From NCBI GenBank assembly GCA_000697355.1, contig JNEN01001251.1, forward strand, positions 62,001-126,000: 64,000 nt of DNA, written 5' to 3'. Shown piece after piece: positions 12,705-22,377 of the stretch. Numbering within the stretch: the stretch's first letter is position 1; the number at the start of each line of letters is the position of its first letter. A model generated the notes under the pieces. That model did no database searches and was not told where the DNA came from. It worked only from the letters and a program-made list of their open reading frames with translations. The translations under genes and the position numbers were made by a program. The stretch comes from Syncephalastrum monosporum B8922. Its lineage: Eukaryota; Mucoromycota; Mucoromycetes; Mucorales; Syncephalastraceae.

Positions 12705-13745
12705 TTATTCTTATAACTAGCCTACGAAATTTCGTTCCGAAATCAGTTTTCGTGGACTACACTTCATTTTTATTATACATACCAGCTACCGGGACCGGGG
12801 TCGTCATACACGCTCACGGCGTGTTGGCCACTGCCTCATCTATACTGTGCAGCAGATTGCATTTTTGAGTCTCAGTTTCATATTATCAACCACAAGCACT
12901 TACCGATGGGTGTGGGGCAGACATTTGGCGCAGCGGCACATGTCTTTGGCGGGGTAGTTTTGACGATGGTCCCGGCCACCGCTGGCCGGCTAGTGGGTCG
13001 CAAGCGGGCAAGAAGGAGAGAGGGAGAGCAAGCGGAGAGGAATAAGAGCAAAGGAGGAGCGAAAAAGGAGTGGAACTGGAACGTGTGTTAACGTCTCATA
13101 TTCAATGTATGGACCTGAATCTGTTTCACTTACGGGCAGAGGAAAAAGCGGAAAAAAGAAACCTCTGATGTGAGGGCAGCAAGCGGAAGAGAGGAGGAAG
13201 AGGCGCGAGCGGAAGAGGAGACAGAAGGAGAGGCGAGCAAGAAGACGGCAAGCTAAGTATACATTCATAAGGAGGTTAGTGTTGTCCAAGACCATGTACT
13301 ATTGACGCGAGAACTTACTATCATACACACCGGTGCGGTTGGGGCGGGCAACCGGTGGCAGAGGGACTTATGGGAACGCGGTGGTCTATGTTGCACTTCT
13401 TATTAGTTTATACTTGTAATCAGAATCCTTTCGTATATACTTGCCAGCGTAAGACTTGACCAGGGTAAAGAAGAAGAAGAAGAAAAGTAGACGTGAGAGA
13501 AAACAAAAGACCTTTTATGAGAAAGAGCGCGTGTCAATCGATATTCATGCAAGAACACGGGCGGGCTGTGCCAATGGGGAAGGAGAAGTAAAAGATAAGG
13601 ACCTGACAGATATTGACGTCAGGTACTGTTCACGTTCCAAAGTGGTCTACTTTGCCAGACGTCCTGAGGGGAATTGAACCGGGGTCTTTTGTGTCTTGCT
13701 TATGTAATTATGGATGTACGGAATATTAAGATTATTATACGTATA
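12705..13745 (+). repeat. Right arm of the ~1.1 kb diverged inverted repeat
   Basis: Inverted, diverged partner of 6930-8035. It keeps the same order of blocks: inner end near 12720-12745, a pyrimidine/purine-skewed stretch at 13000-13060 and 13190-13250, the CCAAGACCATGTACT block near 13290, and the outer end with the conserved reading-frame end near 13610-13677. Several frames that are open in one arm are interrupted in the other, so at least one copy is a decaying pseudogene or mobile-element remnant. Confidence 0.75.
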
Positions 13746-14033
13746 CCCTGGTCATCGAAAATAGAGCGTAAGCATACGGTTATCGCATGGTGCATAGGTC
13801 TGATACGTGGCTCTTATAGTACTTTCTCATTAGCTCGCTGCGTACATTTGTTACTTTTTTCGTTTCCACTTGTAATTCTTTTTTCTTGGCAGATGTCAAC
13901 GAACAGACTCATACGGACAATATAAGACATGCAACGGACGCTTGAGTCTCAGGCTGAGGGTTTGATCGTTCTTCAGGGAAACTGACCACTTTTGACTCAA
14001 GACATGAGCAGCCTTGTTATATCCGTGAACAGC

Positions 14034-14640
14034 ATGAGCGCAGTGCAACAATATCCTAAACCGTACATACTCAATCTTGAAGACAAATGCGCAAGGTATG
14101 GTCTCGGACTTGACCACCGGATCAATTCTTTGGGGCGAGTCATCTTTTAGCAAGAGCCTGGGGCAATATGCTGTCGGTGGATATGTTGTCAATGAGGGCA
14201 CCTTGCTAAAGGTAAGATACTACTCATTATTTCATACATGGCCTAACGTTGCTTTCAAACGTACTTGTCACTGATGTGTAACAGCTGGAAACTACGTCAA
14301 CGCCACCAAGTGCATTAAATCCGGCAGCCTCAAGCATTAGTATTGAAACTCAATCGACTCGAGAAGAAGAATGGCTTACCAAGGACCGTCACCGTCGTCG
14401 TCGCCGCTTATTAAAAATGATCATTCAACACGAGCAAGTATTTTATTGTAACGCTAAGATGTAATCTCTCTTCAACTACGTACCACTGTAACTTTTGATT
14501 TGGAATACCGGCTACTACGATGTCCACAATAGTTATGTGCAGCGCATTGATAGTCATAATCAAATAGACTGTGACGTGTCCCTGTCGTACACAAGGGACC
14601 TTGCCACGGACCAGGATGCATATGTATGTACGCCTTTGGC
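14034..14640 (+). other. Coding-like segment of unknown identity, probably frameshifted
   Basis: Three pieces look protein-coding by composition. At 14034 a frame starts MSAVQQYPKPYILNL; one base later the frame that continues reads KTNAQGMVSDLTTGSILWG to about 14210 (ends AVGGYVVNEGTLLK before a GTAAGA donor). After an AG at 14283 an in-frame exon reads LETTSTPPSALNP and ends in an Arg-rich stretch before 14440. A third piece (14495-14620) reads LIWNTGYYDVHNSYVQRID before a GTATGT. Joining the first two needs a +1 shift. Family not recognised; it may be a broken gene or a gene with an intron I could not place. Confidence 0.3.
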
Positions 14641-14788
14641 AGTCATATGCAGGACTGGTGTCCGCGTAAAGGGGGGGGTCTTACCAACAGGATGGACTCA
14701 CCTACGTACGGCTGCACGTACATCCTTTTTTTATTCCTTTCTTCTCCTTTCTGTCTCTCTTTATTTCTTTACTATTTCGTGACATAAA

Positions 14789-16913
14789 ATGCTACTGGAT
14801 ATCACTGGAAAAGTAGCTGTCACTCTTCAAGATGCCTCGACTGGGAAGAAAATCTCTTGGATCGGCTGGGCTGTCGCAACAACTATGATAAGCTATAATG
14901 TCTATCGTGCACTTGTCCCGCCATCTCGTCTACCAAGTCTCCCGGTGGTAAACCCGTTCAGTTTCTTACTGTCATACATGCGAAGCGAGCCACCGACCGA
15001 GCGCAGCCAACGTCTGCTTCTGCCAACCATGGAGAAACAAGGGTGCCGAAAAGCGTATATGGTAAGAGGCGAAAAATAATTCAAAATTTAACATTTGCTG
15101 TTACTCAGGTCAGCATGCCATTGGTATGGACGATATGTCTCGTGGATCCTGCAGCAGCAAAGGCACTTCTTTATAAAACACGTAGGTTCACAGTAAAAAT
15201 CATGAATACAGTGGCGCAAAGACATGAAGAGACTGGCTTACGTATATTAATCCAAATGCAGAGAAATTCCCAAAGGAGCTGCATTTGGACACCCTCGATG
15301 ATCACCATCCTCTAGTCCACTATTTCGGGCGAGATGCTATAGGCTTCAGCTCAGGTGGCGAGCCGTGGAAAAAACGATGCACGGTACGTATAGTTGCCTG
15401 CAACGTGAAAAGAATTGGATGCCATTGCTTTATGTTTGCATATGCATCAACAAGGGCTAAGCCCCCCCTCTTCTTTCTTTTGTTGATTGTATGTATAACA
15501 CAAAAGGTGCTATATCCGGCATTGAGACGGCCTCTGTGTACACAAACAGTTGGGAAATTGATGCCCAAAGTGTTTGACATCATCGAAGGCAGTGAGCGCG
15601 TACCTGTCATAGAATTGACCCGTCGGTTTGGCCTCGATTTGTCAGGAATCGTGCTCTTTGGATACGACTTTCATACTCTGGATGATCCGAACAGTGATTG
15701 GCTGGTTACATACAAAAGTATTCGTACCTCGGTAATTCAATCCTTAGTTTTGCCTCTATCGTATTACGACCACCTTCTTCGATGGTTTATACCTGGTCGA
15801 CGTCAGCAGCTGAATGATATACAGAAATTGCACAACCTGTTATTTGATATCGCAGACCGGAAGCGTGCAGAATATGAAGCGAATACAAAGCTGAGGACTC
15901 GACCGGAAAGCGAGAAAACTCTTTTGGATCTCATGATTGAGAACGACATGCAGTCAGGAGGTACCCCAGAATCCGCCGCGCTGATTAAGGTATAATATAC
16001 TCAACGTTAAAACTGCTATAATGGATGACGATTATTTTCTAAACCGCGTGAGCGCACTGACATTAGTCGGACCTTGCTACTTTTTTCTTTGCTAGTGCGA
16101 ACGAATGATTTATTGCTAGATTTATCCCTAACATGCTTACGAACCGATAGGCCACGATACCAACGCAAATTCAATGGCTTTCCTGGTATACCATTTGGCT
16201 CTGTATAAGGTACGCTGTATAATGTTGTCACGAATCTATCCTTACAAGTGCATGAACATTGGTATAGAGTATCCAAGCAAAAGCTCGCCAAGAAATTATT
16301 CAGATCATGGAATCTGACAGCGATAATATGGTACCTACTTTGGAGCAATTGAGTAAAATGTCCTATCTGAATTGCGTCATTCGGGAGGTGAGTAAATACG
16401 CCATGGCTCCACCACAAGGATACGTATTATCATATCCGCACACTAACGCCACGCATCTTAATGTACATAATTTTTATGCTCACTGTGTAGAACCTACGGC
16501 TCATGCCACCACTCCCTGCGGTCTTCCCACGAATCGCCAAAGAAGATGTGGAAGTCAATGGAATCTTTATCCCTCGCAGCACCCATGTTATGGTAGACAT
16601 ACATACCATGCATCATAGCCCCGCCATATGGTCGAGTCCTACGTCTCAGTTTGATCCTGACCGGTTCGCACAAGGAGGCGAAGCCCAACAAGCGGATGGC
16701 TATGGCTGGTTGCCCTTCGGCGCAGGCGGACGCCGCTGTCCTGGTATGAATTTCAGTCTTTCAGAGCAGCGTGCTTTCATTGCCACGCTGCTGCGCAAAT
16801 ACGAGTGGGAGCTGCCGGCAAACAGTATCCACCGCGATGGCATCAAACTGGAAGAAAACAACGCCACTGCGCCGTACACAATGGAAGTCGTGTTCAAGAA
16901 GCGGCATCAATAA
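14789..16913 (+). CDS. Cytochrome P450 monooxygenase
   Basis: Exons 14789-15061, 15109-15181, 15262-15383, 15507-15989, 16067-16094 (28-nt micro-exon), 16151-16209, 16268-16387 and 16491-16913 give about 526 residues. N-terminal membrane anchor (SWIGWAVATTMISYNVYRA) and Pro-rich hinge (PPSRLPSLP); I-helix LATFFFASHDTNAN (residues ~320-333); ExxR motif ENLR (E386, R389); PERF-like FDPDRF; haem-binding FGAGGRRCPG with Cys at about 469. This is a class II microsomal P450, anchored in the ER, using a P450 reductase. The I-helix has Ser where the family usually has Gly (AGxDT). The sequence looks like the P450 families common in Mucorales (possibly CYP509), but the subfamily and substrate are not known. 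Confidence 0.9.
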
Positions 16914-17730
16914 TGAGACATTTAACCTTCCATACATGCAGATAATTAGCCTAGTAGTTGAGAAGCATGGGGGTATATCATTTTAATAGTGTACGCAGCC
17001 GAAGCTATTGTTTGATTGCTAAGACAAACCCAATAAGAGCTTGAGTGTAGCTGACACATCCGTCGTGAAGGAAAGGGGGACTGCCGTTATTTTTACCGAG
17101 CATTTTCTTTTCACTCTCTGATATACCCAATACCAGTGCATACGCAAGACGATCTTGCATTCCTATACGCTCTGCGCTATAACTCTCTCGATACTTTGGC
17201 GATCTCGAAACATCGTTCTCGGCTTGTCTTCTGTTTCTTTGCTCCTCATTGCGTTGTCCATCGCTGAACGAACCACGCTCGACCAATCTCGACAGCACTT
17301 TGGCCAATAGCTCGTAACTCGCAAAGACTCAGAAAAGCTCGGTTCAGCCAGGTTGGGAACAGACCTTACCTTCATTGCATATTTCCGCAGCAAGACGAGC
17401 TTAAAGAAGCGGCCACTCAAATCACTCCGACTTGGCCTCTCTTTATTTTTTTGCTTCCACCGGCATCGTCTTTCCTTTTCTTTCCTCTTTCTCTCTCTCT
17501 CTTTTCCACTCGTCCGGTTAGTTGAATTACTAAGCCCTCACTTCTTTGCAATGTGTCCTGCTCACAGTCATCCATATCACCCACTTAGATCCCTCTTTTT
17601 TTCCTGCCATCATGTTTGTCTTCAAGAGAGGTACGCTTTCGACATGTCCTACAGCCCTTGCTGCGGATTTTTGCGTGCTCATTCATCAGCACGCTTCACA
17701 GCTTGGGCTGTGAATATCAATACGTGAGAT
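16914..17730. other. Intergenic region, P450 3' end to RNR1 promoter
   Basis: No supported gene. Short minus-strand frames at 17005-17420 overlap each other and show no family motif. A C/T-rich tract at about 17430-17520 is typical of a fungal promoter and lies upstream of the RNR1 start. Confidence 0.55.
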
Positions 17731-20270
17731 ATGAGGCTCATATACGATATCTATCTAGATGGACGCCGCGAACGCGTTGCATTTGACAAGGTACGCGCGT
17801 AAAAAAAAAAAGTAAAACGCGAGGGACGCGTCTGACCGCTAAAATTTTCGTGTATTTTTTTTTCTCGTCCACTTTTTTTTTTCTTCGCCCCGCGACGCGT
17901 AGATTACCGCACGTATTAATAAGCTTTGCTATGGCCTGGACATGAATTATATCGATCCTGTTGCCATCACACAAAAGGTATGTTCCCGACTCGTGCTTGG
18001 ATGATAAAGGTATTCACATGGCTGTCTAGGTTATCTCGGGTGTTTACCAGGGCGTGACGACCGTGGAACTCGACAACCTTGCGGCGGAGACGGCTGCTTA
18101 CATGACCACGCGCCATCCTGACTACGCAATCCTGGCCGCCCGTATTGCTGTGTCCAACTTGCACAAAGAGACCAAGAAGGCCTTCTCTCATGTCATTGAT
18201 GACCTGCACGGTTATATCAACCCCAAGACCAACAAGCAGGCTCCCCTTGTCTCAGATGCCACCCATGCTATCATCATGAAGAACGCCGAGCGCCTCAACT
18301 CAGCCATCATCTACGACCGCGATTTCGGCTACAACTACTTTGGCTTCAAGACACTCGAGCGTGCTTACTTGCTCAAGCTGAACGGCAAGATCGCCGAGCG
18401 CCCGCAGCACATGTTGATGCGTGTGGCTGTAGGTATCCACGGCGAGGATATTGAAGGCGCCATTGAGACTTATAACCTCATGTCCGAGAAATACTTCACC
18501 CACGCGAGTCCCACCCTGTTCAATGCCGGTACCCCCCGTCCCCAGCTGTCGTCCTGCTTCTTGTTGACCATGAAGGAGGATTCGATCGAAGGCATTTATG
18601 AAACACTGAAAATTTGCTCTCAAATTTCCAAGACCGCGGGTGGCATCGGTCTCAACATTCATCAGATCCGCGCTTCCGGATCGTACATTGCCGGCACCAA
18701 TGGCTACTCGAATGGCATCGTGCCCATGCTCCGTGTCTATAACAACACAGCTCGCTACGTCGACCAGGGTGGCAACAAGCGCCCGGGTGCCTTCGCCATC
18801 TACCTCGAGCCCTGGCACCCGGACGTGTTCTCCTTCCTAGACCTCCGCAAGAACACGGGTAAAGAGGAGAACCGCGCACGTGACCTGTTCTACGCCCTGT
18901 GGATCCCTGATCTGTTCATGAAGCGTGTCGAAGAGAACGGCGAATGGAGTTTGTTCTGCCCAAGTGAGGCGCCAGGTCTACACGAGGTGTGGGGTGAAAA
19001 GTTCGAGGAGCTGTATCATCAGTACGAACGCGAGGGTCGCGCGCGCCAGGTTGTCAAGGCACAGAAGCTGTGGTATGCCATTCTGGAGGCGCAGACCGAG
19101 ACGGGCGGTCCTTTCATGCTCTACAAGGACGCATGTAACCGCAAGTCGAACCAGCAAAACTTGGGCACGATCAAGTGCAGCAACCTGTGCACGGAGATTG
19201 TCGAGTATTCGAGCCCGGACGAGGTGGCGGTGTGCAACCTGGCCAGTCTTGCTCTGCCCACGTTTGTGAAGAACCGCGAAGTCTTTGATTTCCAAAAGCT
19301 GCACGATGTTGTCAAGGTTGTGACGCGCAACTTGAACAAGATCATCGATATCAACTACTACCCTGTGCCTGAAGCCGAGCGCTCGAACTTGCGCCACCGT
19401 CCCATCGGTCTGGGTGTCAACGGCCTTGCTGATGCCTTCATGCTGATGCGTTACCCGTTCGACTCACCTGAGGCCAAGAAGCTCAACAGTCAGATCTTCG
19501 AGACCATCTACCACGCTGCTTTGGAGGCGTCTAACGAGCTTGCGGTCCTGAACGGTCCCTACGCGACTTACGAAGGCAGCCCGGCGTCCAAGGGTATCTT
19601 GCAGTATGATCTTTGGAACGTGACGCCTACCGATCTGTGGGATTGGGCCGCGCTCAAGGCCAAGATTGCGCAGACTGGCTTGCGCAACTCGCTGCTGGTG
19701 GCACCCATGCCTACAGCTTCGACTTCACAGATTCTCGGCTTCAACGAGTGCTTCGAACCTTACACATCCAACCTGTACACCCGCCGCGTCTTGGCTGGTG
19801 AGTTCCAGATCGTCAACCCATGGTTGCTCAAGGATCTGGTCGACATGGGCCTGTGGAACGACGATGTCAAGAATATGATCATGTCCGACAATGGTTCCAT
19901 CCAGCGCATTCCTAATATTCCCGACAAGCTCAAGGCACTTTACAAGACCGTCTGGGAGCTTTCGCAGCGTCATATCATCGACATGGCCGCCGACCGCGGT
20001 GCTTTTATCGACCAAAGCCAAAGTCTTAACATCTTCATTGGTGAGCCCAATTTTGGCAAGCTGACGAGCATGCACTTTTATGGCTGGAAGAAGGGTCTCA
20101 AGACGGGTATGTACTACCTTCGCACCCGCCCTGCGGTGGACGCCATCAAGTTCACTGTGGATCAGCTGTCACTGAAGGAATACAAGAAGCTGCGTAGCCA
20201 AGAGGACAACGAGGCTGCCATGGTCTGCTCGCTGGAGAACAAGGATGCTTGTCTCAGCTGCAGTGGTTAA
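17731..20270 (+). CDS. RNR1: Ribonucleoside-diphosphate reductase large subunit
   Basis: Exons 17731-17790, 17903-17977 and 18030-20270 give about 791 residues, matching eukaryotic class Ia R1 (about 790). The start of the ATP-cone ([22 protein letters not shown]) is followed by the conserved [19 protein letters not shown]. Active-site cysteines are visible: C221 in LSSCFLL, thiyl-radical C432 in CSNLCTEI (with N430 and E434) and C447 in AVCNLASL; the C-terminal redox pair is in DACLSCSG. The enzyme reduces NDPs to dNDPs in the cytosol with the small subunit RNR2. Codon use is strongly biased to C-ending codons, as expected for high expression. Three ACGCGT sites lie in exon 1/intron 1. The first exon is short and its N-terminal residues are less conserved, so the exact ATG is somewhat uncertain. 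Confidence 0.96.
17772..17900. promoter_or_regulatory. Cluster of three ACGCGT (MCB-like) sites at RNR1 5' end
   Basis: Palindromic ACGCGT occurs at 17772-17777 (exon 1), 17826-17831 and 17895-17900 (intron 1). In yeasts, ACGCGT is the MBF-bound MluI cell-cycle box that drives G1/S expression of RNR1. Position here is downstream of the start codon, so a regulatory role is inference. Confidence 0.4.
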
Positions 20271-20567
20271 ATTAGCCTTATCATCCCACATCCTTCAAAT
20301 TAGGGATATAATGTCTTCACTCTCTCGCTTCATTTCTCGTACGCTCTGCTCTATTTCTTCTCTCTCCCCATCCCTTCCTCCCTCTCTCCCTCTCTCTCTT
20401 TCGCTCTTTCCATCATAACATATTTCGTTTTTCTTTCTTTCCTTGATTACTCATTTTCATACACATTCAAATTAAATGCACAGAAACATCACATGAATAA
20501 GTTGAGGGTATCCGTTTATTGTGTTCATCGTCTAAATCATGAGTATCAAACACAGGTCGATAGTATA
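20271..20567. other. Convergent 3' intergenic region
   Basis: C/T-rich and T-rich tracts (20320-20450), probably 3' untranslated regions of RNR1 and the opposite-strand gene; no gene seen. Confidence 0.6.
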
Positions 20568-21886
20568 CTAAGAAAAGCAGTAATGGTAGCATCCTATAGA
20601 TCCTATAATGAAACAGCAAGATAGGAGAGCATAGACCCAAAGACGCGTGTAGTTCCGCGCCATGAGACGGCGATCGACGCTGAGCTTGAGTCGCGCTGTG
20701 CCCACGATATCGGGATTCTTTACCATCCAGGCATTCAGTTTCTCCATGCGGTCGCTGACGTCTTCATAGGCTGTCCGTGTACTAAGGACCTCCTGTCGAA
20801 GCGCATCCAATAGTCGTCGTTCGTGGTTGTCTGCAGCCTCTTCGCCCTCGCGGTGCACCAAAGCTCTAAAGCGAAGCGTCAAGCGATCCAAAGCATTGTC
20901 GAGATCAACCAAGGCCTCTTGATACTCCGCCGCTGTCGCTTTGGCGCGTTGGAGACGATCGATAAGATGTTGAACAGCTTCCCATTCGAGACTGATCTGC
21001 TGTTGACACGATGCCAAAATACCCTGTGTAGTGCTAAAAGATCGATTGGTCAGTGCATGAATACCACCCCATGGTGGACGGCCTACATCAGTGTCGTCGG
21101 GTCTAATTCGTCTGACTCCTTATCTGGGGAGAGACGGTGAGGAGGCTGGACAATACGGCTGTGCTTGAGGCGGACGAGGTTGAGGAACATGCGCTGCTCG
21201 ACGGGGCTCCTGGCGGTGAGGGCCAAGCGCGTCTTTGCCGACGTAAGGATGACGCCGCGTTCAGGGTTGCTGGGGTCTGTAACAACGGAACACTCGGCAT
21301 GGATCCAACCTTGATGGACAGGTTCACTGTTTAAAACATCCTGGAGGGTCAATGGCTTGACTGGTGTGTCGTCGTGTTTCTGCTCCTTCTCATGATGCTG
21401 GTGTCTTTGTTTCGGCTGTCTCGCCCGTCTTTGTTGCTTTTGTTGCTTTTGTTGTATTGATTGTAGGTTGTTGTCGTTGTCGTTGTCGTTGTTTTTTTGT
21501 GTGGTATATCGCGTCGACAGGTGGGTTGCGTTGAGGTGGTCGTCTTCGGGTAACACAAGCGTGTGTTTCCAGGAGTGGAGCATGGCATGAATGCGGGATG
21601 GTCTGCGATGTCTGTCAGCCGATGGCCTTGCATACGTTTCTGGGGTGTGTGGCAATGGGGCATGGTGGAAGTATAGAAATGCCCGGCGAGAGCGAATGGG
21701 CAGAAGCGCAATAGAGGAGTCGAGGACTCGTACGAGGACAAAGGAATGAAGAGCAGGCCAATGGAAGCAGAAAGTGTCGATTGTCTCTGGTTGAAAAGAT
21801 GGCGTGGGCTCTCGGCGACGCCTGACAGGCTTTTTCCGGGAGGACTCTCTCACGAGGGGCGGGATGTGGTAAACATAACTGCTCAT
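20568..21886 (-). CDS. PH-like domain protein with coiled coil and C-terminal membrane anchor
   Basis: Exons 21886-21087 and 21033-20568 join in frame (421 residues); the 53-nt intron is needed because the upstream frame meets a stop straight after its donor. The N-terminal half is basic and contains beta-rich, PH-like segments (SFVLVRVLDSSIALLPIRSRRAFLYF; later GWIHAECSVV, VILTSAKTRLALTARSPVEQ, similar to the last strand and helix of a PH domain) split by a low-complexity Asn/Asp/Gln/His stretch. The C-terminal half is helical (QHLIDRLQRAKATAAEYQEAL, then LRQEVLSTRTAYEDVSDRME) and ends in a single hydrophobic segment (LWVYALLSCCFIIGSIGCYHYC), typical of a tail anchor. Family not recognised; a membrane-contact or trafficking role is a guess. 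A further 5' exon is possible. Confidence 0.6.
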
Positions 21887-22377
21887 CTTTCGATGATATC
21901 CTGAGGAAAGCAATGCGCACTCCTGTCGCACAAAGAAGCAGAAAGTATAAAGTATAAGCCAGGAAAGCGTCGTAAATCCCCCAATATGTCATCAAATCAA
22001 ATCTCACCTCCGGTAGCCCATCAGGCCGAAAGAGAATATCTGCACAAACAGTGTTTCCATATTACATTAAGACGTGCTCACGTTGTCAGAGAATAAACCG
22101 TGTTTGTTCATACTTCAATACGCTAACCATTTTGTTCGGCTTAGTGCGACCTCAAACCAGCCCATACATGTGTCAATTCCCTCTCTCTTATTTGCCTTAC
22201 CAAAATTGACTATACATACATTACTGTATATGTAAACTTATAACTGAGCATATATTATTTTCAAAAAGAACTGTACAAAGGGAATAAACGAAAGAAAGGA
22301 ACGCTACGTATTTACAGCTGCTTAGCAAAAAGAGTTGAGAGGAATAAGGTGGGAGTGAATGGTTGGGGAGTTGATAT
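21887..22377. other. Intergenic region
   Basis: Promoter side of the PH-like gene and 3' side of the CSL gene. AT-rich; no supported gene. Confidence 0.5.

Noticed and set aside
13655..13690. Sequence resembling a tRNA B box on the minus strand (GGTTCAATTCC)
   Set aside because: No A box at the right distance and no arms that pair; it lies at the end of the repeat's reading frame and differs in the other arm.
17005..17420. Two overlapping minus-strand frames upstream of RNR1
   Set aside because: They overlap each other in different frames, have no motif or splice context, and lie in a promoter region.
18300..20075. Long open frames antisense or shifted inside RNR1
   Set aside because: They arise from strong codon bias (C-ending codons) in a highly expressed gene; no motifs.
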